Position numbers and translations under genes: made by a program
Notes under the pieces: model-generated
Seen by the model: only the letters and a program-made list of their open reading frames with translations
Told to the model about the DNA's origin: nothing
Databases searched by the model: none
Shown: positions 18,099 to 26,898 of the stretch, piece after piece
How positions within the stretch are numbered: position 1 is the first letter of the stretch
Layout: the number at the start of each line of letters is the position of its first letter
Assembly (NCBI GenBank): GCA_965224515.1
Contig: OZ245051.1
Location: forward strand, 1,550,001-1,614,000
Origin: Sedimenticola_A sp040506425
GTDB taxonomy: Bacteria > Pseudomonadota > Gammaproteobacteria > Chromatiales > Chromatiaceae
Reading direction: 5' to 3'
DNA: 64,000 nucleotides

Positions 18099-18110
18099 GG
18101 CGGTAGCGTG
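18099..18110 (+). promoter_or_regulatory. ops element (JUMPstart core), RfaH recruitment site
   Basis: GGCGGTAGCGTG matches the 12-base operon polarity suppressor element exactly, and the bases just upstream (GCTG, then CAAGTCAT) resemble the rest of the JUMPstart consensus. RNA polymerase pauses at ops and exposes the non-template strand, which RfaH binds. It sits 268 bases before manC and in the operon orientation. An rfaH gene lies 1.5 kb upstream. Confidence 0.88.
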
Positions 18111-18378
18111 CCTGAGCACACCATAGGCCACAGAACATCCAAATCGCCCCCTCTGACTGTTGACTCGCTGCAGGAAATCATCAGGCCGCGGTAGATATGC
18201 GGCAAATAACCGGTTTTTTGCCCCCATCTTTCAAAGACGGCACATAGGCCATACCAACCACTTTACGCCCAGCAGCATCACCCCACAACTGCCTTACTGA
18301 GGCAGCAAACAGAAGGGGTGAGGCATCATTAAGGGGCAAGCTGCGAATGACTTCAATCGACAATAAGGAAGTGCTGAG

Positions 18379-19824
18379 ATGAGACCGGACTCCATGAATA
18401 CATTGATTCCCACGATTCTCTGCGGCGGTGCTGGGTCCCGGCTATGGCCTGTTTCCCGCGAGCAACATCCAAAGCCGCTGATACGTGTCGATGGCGGCAA
18501 CAGCCTGCTACAGAAGGCCTTTCTGCGTGGCGCCGCTCTGCCCAACGTCAGCGACGTCATGACGGTCACCAATCGGGAGCTGTTCTTTAAGATCGAGGAT
18601 GAGTATCGAGAGGTTGCTCATCTTCCCGAAAAGGAGATAGGCACCCACTTCATACTCGAGCCGTTTGGCCGGAACACTGCACCGGCTATCGCCGCCGCCT
18701 GCCTGCAGGTCGCTGAAAGCCACGGCGAGGATGCGATCCTGCTCGTGCTGGCCGCGGACCACCTGATATCCGATCAGGACGCCTTTGTAGACGCTGTTGC
18801 CAAGGCATGCGAACTCGCGCAAAGCGGCAGACTAGTCACCTTTGGCATCCAGCCCACCTCACCGGAGACCGGATACGGTTATATCGAAGCGAATGACCAT
18901 GAGGTACTGCGTTTCGTCGAAAAGCCCTCGCTGGACAAGGCCCGGCAGTACCTTGCCACCGGAAATTTCCTGTGGAATTCCGGCATGTTTTGCTTCACCG
19001 CCGGGAGCATGCTGCGCGAAATGACCGTCCACTGCCCTCAGATACTGGAAGCGACCCGGGAGTGCCTACAACACTCCCGTTCCGCCTCCGGCGAAGGGTT
19101 CAGCCAAGTGGAGTTCAGCCCCGAACACTTCCAATCAGTCCCCGACGACTCCATCGACTACGCCGTCATGGAGAAGACAAGCAATGCCGCCGTGGTGGCC
19201 TGCGACATCGGCTGGAGTGACATTGGCTGCTGGCGGACCCTGGGTGACCTGACATCGCCGGATACCAACAACAATCGCATCTATGGGGATGCGGTGGTGA
19301 TCGACAGTAGCAATTGCACTATCAACAGCGAGGACCGCCTGGTGGGCATCGTAGGCGTCGACAACCTGGTCATCGTCGATACTCCAGATGCCCTGCTGGT
19401 AGCGGACAAACATCGCGCCCAGGAAGTGAAGCAGATCTATGCTCAGCTCAAGGCCCAAGGCCACGAGGCCTACAAGCTGCACCACACCGTCCATCGCCCC
19501 TGGGGCACCTACACGGTCCTCGAAGAGGGGCCACACTTCAAGATCAAGCGCATTGAGGTAAAAGTTGGTGCCAGCCTCAGCCTGCAGATGCACCATCACC
19601 GCAGCGAGCACTGGGTCGTCGTCAGCGGCATCGCCAAGGTGCTCAACGACGAGCAGGAACTGACCCTGAACATCAATGAGTCTACCTTCATACCAGCGCA
19701 GCACAAACACCGCCTGGAGAACTTCGGCACGGAACCGCTGGTTATGATCGAAGTGCAAACCGGTGACTACCTGGGCGAGGACGACATCGTCCGCTTCGAC
19801 GACATCTACGGGAGGATGGCATGA
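18379..19824 (+). CDS. manC: Mannose-1-phosphate guanylyltransferase / mannose-6-phosphate isomerase
   Basis: 481 residues, the usual length of the bifunctional type II enzyme. The N-terminal nucleotidyltransferase has ILCGGAGSRLWPVSREQHPKP and FVEKP. The C-terminal cupin domain (from about residue 370: HRPWGTYTVLEEG, LQMHHHRSEHWVVVSG) has phosphomannose isomerase activity in relatives. It supplies GDP-mannose. AGGA lies about eight bases before the ATG. The gene and manB are visibly richer in GC than the following operon, pointing to a separate origin. It overlaps manB by four bases. Confidence 0.96.
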   Translation: MRPDSMNTLIPTILCGGAGSRLWPVSREQHPKPLIRVDGGNSLLQKAFLRGAALPNVSDVMTVTNRELFFKIEDEYREVAHLPEKEIGTHFILEPFGRNTAPAIAAACLQVAESHGEDAILLVLAADHLISDQDAFVDAVAKACELAQSGRLVTFGIQPTSPETGYGYIEANDHEVLRFVEKPSLDKARQYLATGNFLWNSGMFCFTAGSMLREMTVHCPQILEATRECLQHSRSASGEGFSQVEFSPEHFQSVPDDSIDYAVMEKTSNAAVVACDIGWSDIGCWRTLGDLTSPDTNNNRIYGDAVVIDSSNCTINSEDRLVGIVGVDNLVIVDTPDALLVADKHRAQEVKQIYAQLKAQGHEAYKLHHTVHRPWGTYTVLEEGPHFKIKRIEVKVGASLSLQMHHHRSEHWVVVSGIAKVLNDEQELTLNINESTFIPAQHKHRLENFGTEPLVMIEVQTGDYLGEDDIVRFDDIYGRMA

Positions 19825-21191
19825 CCAGCCTGAGCTGTTTCAAGGCGTATGATATCCGCGGCAAGCTGGGCGAAGAGCTCAACGAGGAGATCGCCTACCG
19901 AATTGGCCGGGCCTACGCACAGCACCTGAATGCCCGGTGCGTGGTGGTCGGGAGCGATGTGCGCCTGACCAGCGAACCGCTCAAACAGGCCCTGGCCAAG
20001 GGGCTGTTGGATGCTGGTGCCAATGTCATAGATATCGGCATGACCGGTACTGAGGAGATCTATTTTGCCGCCTTCCATCTCGACGTGGACGGTGGCATCG
20101 AGGTCACCGCCAGTCACAACCCGATGGACTACAACGGCATGAAGTTCGTCGGCAGAGGCGCACTGCCTATCAGCGGTGACAGCGGCCTGCTGGAGATTCA
20201 GCAGATCGCCGAGAGCCAGGAGTTTATGACACCCGCCACCAGGGGCACCCTGGAGTACACCTCCATACTAGACGACTACGTCGATCACCTGCTTGGCTAT
20301 CTCAAACCGACAAACCTGAAGCCGCTCAAGCTGGTCGTAAACGCCGGCAACGGCGCCGCCGGCCACGTGATCGATGCCATGGAGTTCCGTTTCAGAACAC
20401 AGCGCTTACCCATCGAGTTCTTCAAGGTACACCACGAGCCAGACGGCAACTTCCCCAATGGCATCCCGAACCCCCTGCTGCCTGAGAACCGCACCGCCAC
20501 TGCAGAGGCAGTCAAGGCACACGGTGCCGACATGGGCATCGCCTGGGACGGAGACTTCGACCGCTGCTTCCTGTTCGATGAAAACGGGGATTTTATCGAA
20601 GGCTACTATATTGTAGGACTGCTGGCCGAAGCCTTCCTCAGGAAGCACCCCGGGGAGAGTATCATCCACGACCCCCGCCTCACTTGGAACACCATTGACG
20701 TCGTGAACCTGGCGAAAGGCACCCCAATTCTGTCCAAGACTGGCCACGCATTCATCAAGGAGCGCATGCGGGCAGAGAACGCCATTTACGGCGGAGAGAT
20801 GAGTGCCCACCACTACTTTCGAGACTTCGCCTACTGTGACAGCGGTATGATCCCATGGTTACTGGTTGCTGAAATGATCTGCACGAGCGGCAAACCACTC
20901 TCCAACTTCGTCGGTGACAGGGAAGAAGCCTTCCCTTGTAGCGGCGAGATCAACTACCACGTAGCAGATACCACCGATGCGATACGCAAGGTTGAAGCGC
21001 ATTTCAGCGCAGACATCCCAGCCATAGATCGCACGGACGGCATCAGCCTGGAGTTCGATGACTGGCGCTTCAACCTGCGCGCCTCCAATACAGAACCACT
21101 GCTGCGTCTCAATGTGGAATCACGTAATAAACCAGAAATCGTAGCCATGCGCGTCTGCGAAATTGAACAGCTGTTGGGGCAACATGCATGA
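19821..21191 (+). CDS. manB: Phosphomannomutase
   Basis: 456 residues of the alpha-D-phosphohexomutase family. The phosphoserine loop is VTASHNPMDYNGMKFV (about residue 97), the metal site is WDGDFDRCFLFDE, the sugar-binding loop is GGEMSAHHYFRD, and the C-terminal phosphate site is LRASNTEPLLRL. It interconverts mannose-6-phosphate and mannose-1-phosphate for ManC, with which it is translationally coupled (ATGA overlap). It could also use glucose phosphates, which would feed the glucose-1-phosphate needed by RfbF further down the operon. Confidence 0.95.
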   Translation: MTSLSCFKAYDIRGKLGEELNEEIAYRIGRAYAQHLNARCVVVGSDVRLTSEPLKQALAKGLLDAGANVIDIGMTGTEEIYFAAFHLDVDGGIEVTASHNPMDYNGMKFVGRGALPISGDSGLLEIQQIAESQEFMTPATRGTLEYTSILDDYVDHLLGYLKPTNLKPLKLVVNAGNGAAGHVIDAMEFRFRTQRLPIEFFKVHHEPDGNFPNGIPNPLLPENRTATAEAVKAHGADMGIAWDGDFDRCFLFDENGDFIEGYYIVGLLAEAFLRKHPGESIIHDPRLTWNTIDVVNLAKGTPILSKTGHAFIKERMRAENAIYGGEMSAHHYFRDFAYCDSGMIPWLLVAEMICTSGKPLSNFVGDREEAFPCSGEINYHVADTTDAIRKVEAHFSADIPAIDRTDGISLEFDDWRFNLRASNTEPLLRLNVESRNKPEIVAMRVCEIEQLLGQHA

Positions 21192-21239
21192 AGGTAACTC
21201 TAGCCATCCTTTGTTTGACTGACACCGAAAGCCTGTTCA

Positions 21240-21964
21240 ACAGGCTGCAACACGGTGCCAGCACTCACGCTGGCTATTCTGGTGGCACTTGATAATGGTG
21301 ACGACATTATCCTCGTCGTCACACCAGCAGATCCACCATTGCCGACCAAATTACTTTCACTTAAGCCATACATGCCGTTATCCGCGAAGCGGTCAAAGGG
21401 AGCGTCTTCATCCTGGGTATCCCGCCAAGCCATCCAGAAACCGGCTGCCGCTATACAAGGCAAAGTCGGCAGTTGGTAGAAGACCACAAGTAAATCGATG
21501 AACTGTAAACTGCATGCTATCAACTGCCAACTTTTGAAGTAATCGAATTCAACGAAAAACCTGATCTGGAAACTGCTAGTCGCCATCTGCAAGCTGAGAA
21601 CAAATTTTGGAACGCTGGCTATTCGTGCTTAAGGGCTCGGTCTAGCTTAAAGCACTGGAACACCTTCGTCAGGATATCTTTCAAGCCAACCCAAATGCCT
21701 GTGAAAAGCGCAGCACGGACAAACATTTTGTAAGACCCGGTAAACTGGAGTTCACTACTATCCCTTGCGAATCATTAAACTATTCCGACATGAACATCTT
21801 GCCCCATACAACGCTGAAAATTGTGCCAGCTCGATGCTGGATGAAGCGATTTAGGTTACTGGTATGCGGTGAGCGGCCCTGGAGATTGGGATCAGTTAGG
21901 AAGCAATATCGATGAGGAGGTCATCGTTCTCTTTGAAAACAAATACGGACGCAGCAATAAATGA
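21240..21964 (+). pseudogene. Decayed second mannose-1-phosphate guanylyltransferase (AlgA/ManC type)
   Basis: Reading across frames recovers ManC blocks in the right order. NTVPALTLAILVALDNGDD and VVTPAD lie at 21260-21335. IREAVKGSVFILGI and HPETGCRYTR follow at about 21380-21455, then FEVIEFNEKPDLETA and FWNAGY near 21540-21626. LKALEHLRQDIFQANP and FVRPGKLEFTTIP then CESLNYSDM run to about 21795. LDAG and SDLGYW lie near 21830-21865, and the tail EEVIVLFENKYGR ends at the TGA at 21962-21964. The N-terminal ~95 residues and most of the isomerase domain are missing, with several frameshifts and stops. It differs in type from the intact manC at 18379, so it is a leftover of an older locus, not a fresh duplicate. 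Confidence 0.8.
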
Positions 21965-22130
21965 ATACCATAAACAGAATATATGAAGCAGGGCATCGGG
22001 GATGGTCGGTCCGGCGATTACCCGAACACTGCAGCAGCATGGGCATGCTAATATCATCAAACGTATCCGCGTGGAGTTCATATTTACCGAATAGTCTGCA
22101 GCCCGCCACTTTTTGTGCTGATTTCTTGAG
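21961..22130 (+). pseudogene. Decayed N-terminal fragment of GDP-L-fucose synthase (fcl/wcaG)
   Basis: The ATG at 21961 overlaps the stop of the manC remnant. It begins MNTINRIYEAGHRG, which matches the IYVAGHRG nucleotide-binding start of GDP-fucose synthases. One base is missing at about 22000; after the shift the text continues MVGPAITRTLQQHGHANII and KRIRVEFIFTE, as in the family (MVGSAIVR, HANIITRTRAELDLTD). Stops follow, and the fragment ends where the reductase gene at 22133 begins. Only about 55 of some 320 residues remain. Confidence 0.75.
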
Positions 22131-22132
22131 CT

Positions 22133-23128
22133 ATGCCTTTAATCAAACTAAGTAACGGCACTCGTTTCAATAGCGAACCGGGCGAATCTTTGCTGGATGC
22201 GGCATATCGCGCTAGTGTGGTTATGGCCTACAGTTGCCGTACTGGGCGCTGTAGCAGTTGCAAATGTAAAGTTATTGAAGGTGAGAGTACAGCGCTGCAT
22301 GAAGAACTGGGGCTTTCAGAGCGGGAAAAGGCTGACGGCTGGATTCTCAGTTGCGTTCGTTCAGCAACCAGTGACATGAGACTGGAGATGGGGGGCTTGG
22401 GTGGACTGACCATTCCAAAGGTAAGGACACTGCCCTGTCGCATTCACGCCTTGGAAAAGTTGGCAGTGGGCGTCATTAAAGTTGTCTTGCGTTTGCCGCC
22501 TACGAGCGATTTTGTATTTCTGCCGGGCCAATACATTGATGTCATCGCTCAGGGCGGTATACGACGGAGTTACTCCTTGGCCAACGCAAGTGCAGCTGAC
22601 AAATTGCTCGAACTTCATATTCAAGAAGTTCCAGGCGGAATAATGAGCGAGTACTGGTTCTGTCAAGCCAAAGTCAATGACCTGCTCCGCCTCAACGGCC
22701 CCCTTGGAACCTTCTTCTTGCGCGACGTGGCAGAATTGGATTTAGTTTTTATTGCTACCGGTACAGGTGTTGCTCCCGTCAAGTCGATGCTCGAAAGTAT
22801 TGAGTCTTTGCCAATAGAAAACAGGCCTCGCAGCATTACAGTTTACTGGGGTGGTCGCAAGCCAGCCGATTTGTATTGCGATATTAATAGCATTTCGGGA
22901 ACACACCGCTACGTACCGGTGCTGTCAAGGGCAGGTAGCGATTGGTCTGGTGCCCGGGGTTATGTACAGCAAGTTTTGTTGGCTGAGACATCTGACTTGT
23001 CTGAGACAGTAGTTTACGCATGCGGTTCAAGCGCTATGATTCAAAGTAGCAAGGATTTACTACTGACGGCAGGCTTGCCCGAGCAAAACTTTCTATCAGA
23101 CGCATTCGTTTGTTCGTCGTCTGCTTAG
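22133..23128 (+). CDS. ascD: CDP-6-deoxy-delta-3,4-glucoseen reductase (E3), 2Fe-2S flavoprotein
   Basis: 331 residues. The N-terminal plant-type ferredoxin domain has CRTGRCSSC (CX4CX2C, about residue 35) and a distal cysteine in ILSCVR. A ferredoxin reductase module follows with RRSYSLAN for flavin and TGTGVAPVKSML and YACGSSAMI for NAD(P)H. Paired with the RfbH-type dehydratase, it delivers electrons for C-3 deoxygenation of CDP-4-keto-6-deoxyglucose. Homologues are AscD/DdhD/RfbI. It is the first intact gene after the pseudogenes, and the neighbouring rfbF, rfbG and rfbH confirm the role. Confidence 0.93.
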   Translation: MPLIKLSNGTRFNSEPGESLLDAAYRASVVMAYSCRTGRCSSCKCKVIEGESTALHEELGLSEREKADGWILSCVRSATSDMRLEMGGLGGLTIPKVRTLPCRIHALEKLAVGVIKVVLRLPPTSDFVFLPGQYIDVIAQGGIRRSYSLANASAADKLLELHIQEVPGGIMSEYWFCQAKVNDLLRLNGPLGTFFLRDVAELDLVFIATGTGVAPVKSMLESIESLPIENRPRSITVYWGGRKPADLYCDINSISGTHRYVPVLSRAGSDWSGARGYVQQVLLAETSDLSETVVYACGSSAMIQSSKDLLLTAGLPEQNFLSDAFVCSSSA

Positions 23129-23150
23129 TATCATCGAAAAGAGGAGATTT

Positions 23151-23924
23151 ATGAAAGCAGTTATTCTTGCCGGAGGCCTTGGCACTAGATTGAGCGAAGA
23201 AACATCCGCCCGCCCAAAACCCATGGTCGAGATCGGTGGGAAGCCTATTCTTTGGCACATCATGAAGATGTATTCCTACCACGGCATTCATGATTTTGTA
23301 ATCTGCTGTGGCTACAAGGGATATGTCATCAAAGAGTACTTCGCCAATTACTTCTTGCACATGTCGGATGTTACATTTGACATGAAGAACAACAGCATGC
23401 ATGTACATGAACAACGGGCAGAGTCTTGGACGGTTACACTGGTCGACACAGGTGACGCCTCGATGACAGGTGGGCGTTTGCGTCGAGTGGCAGACTATGT
23501 AAGGGATGAAGAGGCATTTTGCTTCACCTACGGTGATGGAGTGGGTGATATTGATATATCAGCTACGATTGACTTCCATCGCAAGCATGGTAAATGGGCG
23601 ACGCTCACTGCGGCTTCTCCTCCTGGCCGATTTGGTGCGCTGGATATCCAACGCAGACAAGTTATGAGTTTTCGGGAAAAACCCAAGGGTGACGATGCCA
23701 TGATCAACGGTGGTTTTTTTGTGCTGTCACCAAAAGTTCTCAACTACCTAAAAGGCGACGATACAATCTGGGAGCAAGAACCGCTGATAAAACTTGCTGA
23801 AGATGAGCAACTCATGGCGTATGAGCACCATGGCTTCTGGCAACCCATGGATACACTCCGTGATAAACATCACTTAGAAAGTCTTTGGAATAACGACAAT
23901 GCACCATGGAAGAAGTGGGATTGA
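23151..23924 (+). CDS. rfbF: Glucose-1-phosphate cytidylyltransferase
   Basis: 257 residues, the standard length. LAGGLGTRLSEETSARPKP is the nucleotidyltransferase signature with the activating lysine, and FCFTYGDGVGDID and FREKPKGDDAMINGGFF are typical of RfbF/DdhA. It makes CDP-glucose from CTP and glucose-1-phosphate, the entry to CDP-3,6-dideoxyhexoses. A strong AGGAG lies seven bases before the ATG. The downstream rfbG begins three bases after the stop. Confidence 0.96.
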   Translation: MKAVILAGGLGTRLSEETSARPKPMVEIGGKPILWHIMKMYSYHGIHDFVICCGYKGYVIKEYFANYFLHMSDVTFDMKNNSMHVHEQRAESWTVTLVDTGDASMTGGRLRRVADYVRDEEAFCFTYGDGVGDIDISATIDFHRKHGKWATLTAASPPGRFGALDIQRRQVMSFREKPKGDDAMINGGFFVLSPKVLNYLKGDDTIWEQEPLIKLAEDEQLMAYEHHGFWQPMDTLRDKHHLESLWNNDNAPWKKWD

Positions 23925-23926
23925 CG

Positions 23927-24994
23927 ATGCAAATGGCTAAATCAAGTTTCTGGTCAGGAAAAAAGGTCTTCCTTACAGGTCATACTGGGTTCAAAGGTAG
24001 CTGGTTGAGTTTATGGCTACAGTCCATGGAAGCAGAAGTGCATGGTTTTGCACTTGATCCACCCACTTCCCCAGCCCTGTTCAATGAAGCCAATGTGAGC
24101 AATGGGATGACCAGCACCATCGGTGATATTCGTGACTATGAAACTGTCTTGAAAGCAATGGAGGCCTGCAAGCCAGATATCATCATTCACATGGCGGCCC
24201 AACCACTGGTGCGGTACTCCTATCAAGAGCCGGTCGAAACCTATGCAACAAATGTTATGGGTACTGTGCATGTGTTAGAAGCTGCACGTCAAGTAGGCAC
24301 TGCGAAAGCCATTATTAATGTCACCACAGACAAATGCTACGAGAATAAAGAGTGGGTGTGGGGCTACCGTGAAGACGAGCCCATGGGAGGGCACGACCCT
24401 TACAGCAACAGCAAGGGCTGTTCTGAACTGGTAACAAGCTCCTATCGATGCTCATTCTTGAAACAAAGTGGCATCGCCTTGGCTTCGGCGCGTGCTGGGA
24501 ATGTAATCGGTGGTGGGGATTGGGCTGATGATCGACTGGTGCCGGACATCCTGCTTGCCTTTGAGAAGAATCAGCCTGCCATCATACGCAATCCTCAAGC
24601 GATCCGGCCCTGGCAGCATGTGCTCGAACCTTTGTCAGGTTACCTTCAACTTATAGAAAAACTTTACACAGAAGGAGAGCCCTTTGCAGAAGGGTGGAAC
24701 TTCGGGCCATATGATGAAGATGCTCGTCAAGTCCAATGGATTGTTGAGCATATGGTCACTGCCTGGGGTAACGGTGCCAGTTGGCAATTAGACAGTGGTG
24801 TGCACCCTCATGAAGCTAACTACCTAAAGTTAGATATTTCTAAAGCAAAACATCAGCTTGGCTGGCAGCCACGTTGGAATCTGGCGACAGCGTTAGAGAA
24901 AATCACAGATTGGCACCATACATGGTTAGACAAGGGTGATGTACAAGCTAAATGTCTGCAACAAATCAGCGAATATCAACACACCAACAATTGA
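23927..24994 (+). CDS. rfbG: CDP-glucose 4,6-dehydratase
   Basis: 355 residues of the extended SDR family. FLTGHTGFKGSWLSLWL binds NAD, TTDKCYENKEW and YSNSKGCSELV (the YxxxK pair) form the active site, and RPWQHVLEPLSGYL is conserved in RfbG/DdhB. It converts CDP-glucose to CDP-4-keto-6-deoxyglucose. An in-frame ATG at 23906 would overlap rfbF; the ATG at 23927 or 23933 fits the family N-terminus better. Confidence 0.96.
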   Translation: MQMAKSSFWSGKKVFLTGHTGFKGSWLSLWLQSMEAEVHGFALDPPTSPALFNEANVSNGMTSTIGDIRDYETVLKAMEACKPDIIIHMAAQPLVRYSYQEPVETYATNVMGTVHVLEAARQVGTAKAIINVTTDKCYENKEWVWGYREDEPMGGHDPYSNSKGCSELVTSSYRCSFLKQSGIALASARAGNVIGGGDWADDRLVPDILLAFEKNQPAIIRNPQAIRPWQHVLEPLSGYLQLIEKLYTEGEPFAEGWNFGPYDEDARQVQWIVEHMVTAWGNGASWQLDSGVHPHEANYLKLDISKAKHQLGWQPRWNLATALEKITDWHHTWLDKGDVQAKCLQQISEYQHTNN

Positions 24995-25006
24995 TCGGAA
25001 ATCAAG

Positions 25007-26350
25007 ATGTCCACATCGACAAACCAAATAAACGAAAAAACGCCAGAAAACATACGCCAAGAGATTGCAGAGCTTGTCCAGCAATACGCCGATATCACCT
25101 ATGCATCTAAAGAATTTAAGCCAGGGGAATCAGTCGTTCCAGTTTCAGGAAAAGTCATCGGCGCAGCAGAACTGAAAAATATGGTTGATGCCAGCCTGGA
25201 TGGTTGGCTGACCACTGGTCGATTCAACGACATATTCGAACAACGTCTGGCACAGTATCTTGGTGTTAAGCACCTGATTACTGTTAACTCTGGTTCCTCA
25301 GCCAATTTGATTGCATTCTCTGCACTTACATCACCAAAGCTGGGTGATCGGGCCATCAAGAAAGGCGATGAAGTAATAGGTGTTGCAGCAGGCTTTCCGA
25401 CCACAGTTAATCCAATTATTCAGTTTGGAGCAGTGCCTGTTTTTGTCGATGTGGATATTGCTACTCACAATATTGACGCAAGCAAGATTGAAGCAGCAAT
25501 CAGCCCAAAGACAAAGGCCATCATGTTGGCACACTCACTGGGTAATCCATTTAATTTGGATGTGGTGACAGGGCTTTGCAAGAAATATAACCTATGGTTG
25601 GTTGAAGATTGTTGTGATGCCCTAGGCTCCATCTACAATGGCCAAATGGTGGGTACATTTGGTGATATTGCCACCCTGAGCTTCTATCCAGCACACCATA
25701 TAACCATGGGTGAAGGCGGGGCAGTTTTCACCAACAATACAGAGCTTAAACAAATTGCTGAATCTTTCCGTGATTGGGGGCGTGACTGCTACTGCCCCCC
25801 AGGGAAAGACAATACCTGTAACAAGCGCTTCTGCTGGAAGCTGGGTAATTTACCTGAAGGCTATGACCACAAATATACTTATAGTCACCTTGGCTACAAC
25901 CTCAAGATCAGCGACATGCAAGCAGCATGCGCATTGGCACAGCTAGATCGACTAGATGACTTCATTGCTGCCCGTAAGACAAATTTTGAATACCTTACGA
26001 AACGTCTTGAGTCATGCAGTGAGTTCCTGCAATTACCAGAAGCAACACCAAACTCAGATCCTTCATGGTTCGGTTTTCCTCTAGTGATCAGAGAGGATGC
26101 AGGTGTAAATCGCGTTGATCTACTGAACTATCTAGATCAGAACAAGATTGGAACACGACTGCTATTCGCAGGTAACCTGACTCGTCAGCCATACATGGAA
26201 GGAAGAAGCTATAGAGTAAGTGGAGAATTAACCAATACGGAGATTGTGATGAACCAAACCTTTTGGCTTGGCGTTTTCCCTGGATTGCACATCGAACATC
26301 TTGATTACATTGTTGACAAGCTCGAAGAGTTTCTGGGTGTAAGCTTCTGA
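25007..26350 (+). CDS. rfbH: CDP-4-keto-6-deoxyglucose 3-dehydratase (E1)
   Basis: 447 residues. It looks like a DegT aminotransferase, but the PLP lysine is replaced by His230 in SFYPAHHITMGEGG, the known hallmark of RfbH/DdhC/AscC. A cysteine cluster CYCPPGKDNTC with a further Cys after NKRF (about residues 258-275) binds the 2Fe-2S centre. With the reductase at 22133 it removes the C-3 hydroxyl, giving CDP-4-keto-3,6-dideoxyglucose. The stop overlaps the start of the next gene. Confidence 0.96.
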   Translation: MSTSTNQINEKTPENIRQEIAELVQQYADITYASKEFKPGESVVPVSGKVIGAAELKNMVDASLDGWLTTGRFNDIFEQRLAQYLGVKHLITVNSGSSANLIAFSALTSPKLGDRAIKKGDEVIGVAAGFPTTVNPIIQFGAVPVFVDVDIATHNIDASKIEAAISPKTKAIMLAHSLGNPFNLDVVTGLCKKYNLWLVEDCCDALGSIYNGQMVGTFGDIATLSFYPAHHITMGEGGAVFTNNTELKQIAESFRDWGRDCYCPPGKDNTCNKRFCWKLGNLPEGYDHKYTYSHLGYNLKISDMQAACALAQLDRLDDFIAARKTNFEYLTKRLESCSEFLQLPEATPNSDPSWFGFPLVIREDAGVNRVDLLNYLDQNKIGTRLLFAGNLTRQPYMEGRSYRVSGELTNTEIVMNQTFWLGVFPGLHIEHLDYIVDKLEEFLGVSF

Positions 26351-26898
26351 TGTTCGAATTGAAGGAAACAAGTATCTGCGGATGTTTTGAAGTACAACCG
26401 CAAGTTTTTGATGACCTACGTGGCCGGTTCGTTAAGGTTTTTCACATTGATGAATTTACGAAACTAGGTTTGGATACACACTTTGCGGAGGAGTATTACT
26501 CCCAATCGAATCACGGTGTTATCAGGGGGATGCACTTTCAAACCCCACCGTTCGAGCATGTAAAAGTCGTTTACTGTGTGCAAGGTGAAGTGCAGGACGT
26601 TGTACTCGACTTGCGCAAAGGATCTCCTTCGTATGGAAAGTCGGCATTCGTCAAGCTATCCGCAAAACAAGGGAATTTCCTTTACATCCCTAAAGGGCTA
26701 GCCCATGGGTTTTGTGTCACAAGTGAGACTGCAACGCTGATCTACAAGGTCAGCACGGCCTATAACTCGAAAAATGATTCTGGTGTACTTTGGAATTCCT
26801 TCGGATTTAAGTGGCCAACATCTAATCCAATACTATCAGTGCGCGACGAAAGCTTTAAGCCACTAAGTCAATTTGATAGTCCATTTGAGTATGAATAA
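26350..26898 (+). CDS. ascE: RmlC-like sugar epimerase, probable CDP-4-keto-3,6-dideoxyhexose 5-epimerase (AscE-like)
   Basis: 182 residues of the dTDP-4-dehydrorhamnose 3,5-epimerase fold. FVKVFHIDEF, the catalytic-His segment GVIRGMHFQ, YCVQGEVQDVVLDLRKGSP and YIPKGLAHGF are family blocks. No other dTDP-rhamnose gene is present; it lies between rfbH and a reductase, as ascE does in Yersinia. The likely reaction is C-5 epimerisation leading to CDP-L-ascarylose. A 3,5-epimerase serving another sugar is possible. Its start overlaps the rfbH stop (TGATG). Confidence 0.75.
   Translation: MFELKETSICGCFEVQPQVFDDLRGRFVKVFHIDEFTKLGLDTHFAEEYYSQSNHGVIRGMHFQTPPFEHVKVVYCVQGEVQDVVLDLRKGSPSYGKSAFVKLSAKQGNFLYIPKGLAHGFCVTSETATLIYKVSTAYNSKNDSGVLWNSFGFKWPTSNPILSVRDESFKPLSQFDSPFEYE

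Larger units (their letters stand above)
17734..18378. other. Leader region of the polysaccharide operon
   Basis: 645 bases without a supported gene between wzz and manC. It contains a plausible sigma-70 promoter (17981-18010), a perfect hairpin (18017-18035) and an exact ops element (18099-18110). About 270 bases of untranslated leader then run to manC. Short open frames on the - strand (for example 18181-18363) have no recognisable family and probably are not genes. Confidence 0.6.

Noticed and set aside
17801..18227. Two overlapping - strand open frames in the operon leader
   Set aside because: Translations look random, with no domain and no start signals, and they overlap the predicted promoter and ops site on the other strand.
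18181..18363. 60-codon open frame on the - strand between ops and manC (MSIEVIRSLPLNDASPLLF and on)
   Set aside because: It has no recognisable family, is antisense to the operon leader, and has no ribosome site or partner gene. Kept only as a note.
26350..26898. RmlC, dTDP-rhamnose epimerase
   Set aside because: The fold matches, but no rmlA, rmlB or rmlD is present and it is embedded in the CDP-sugar set, so an AscE-like role is preferred.
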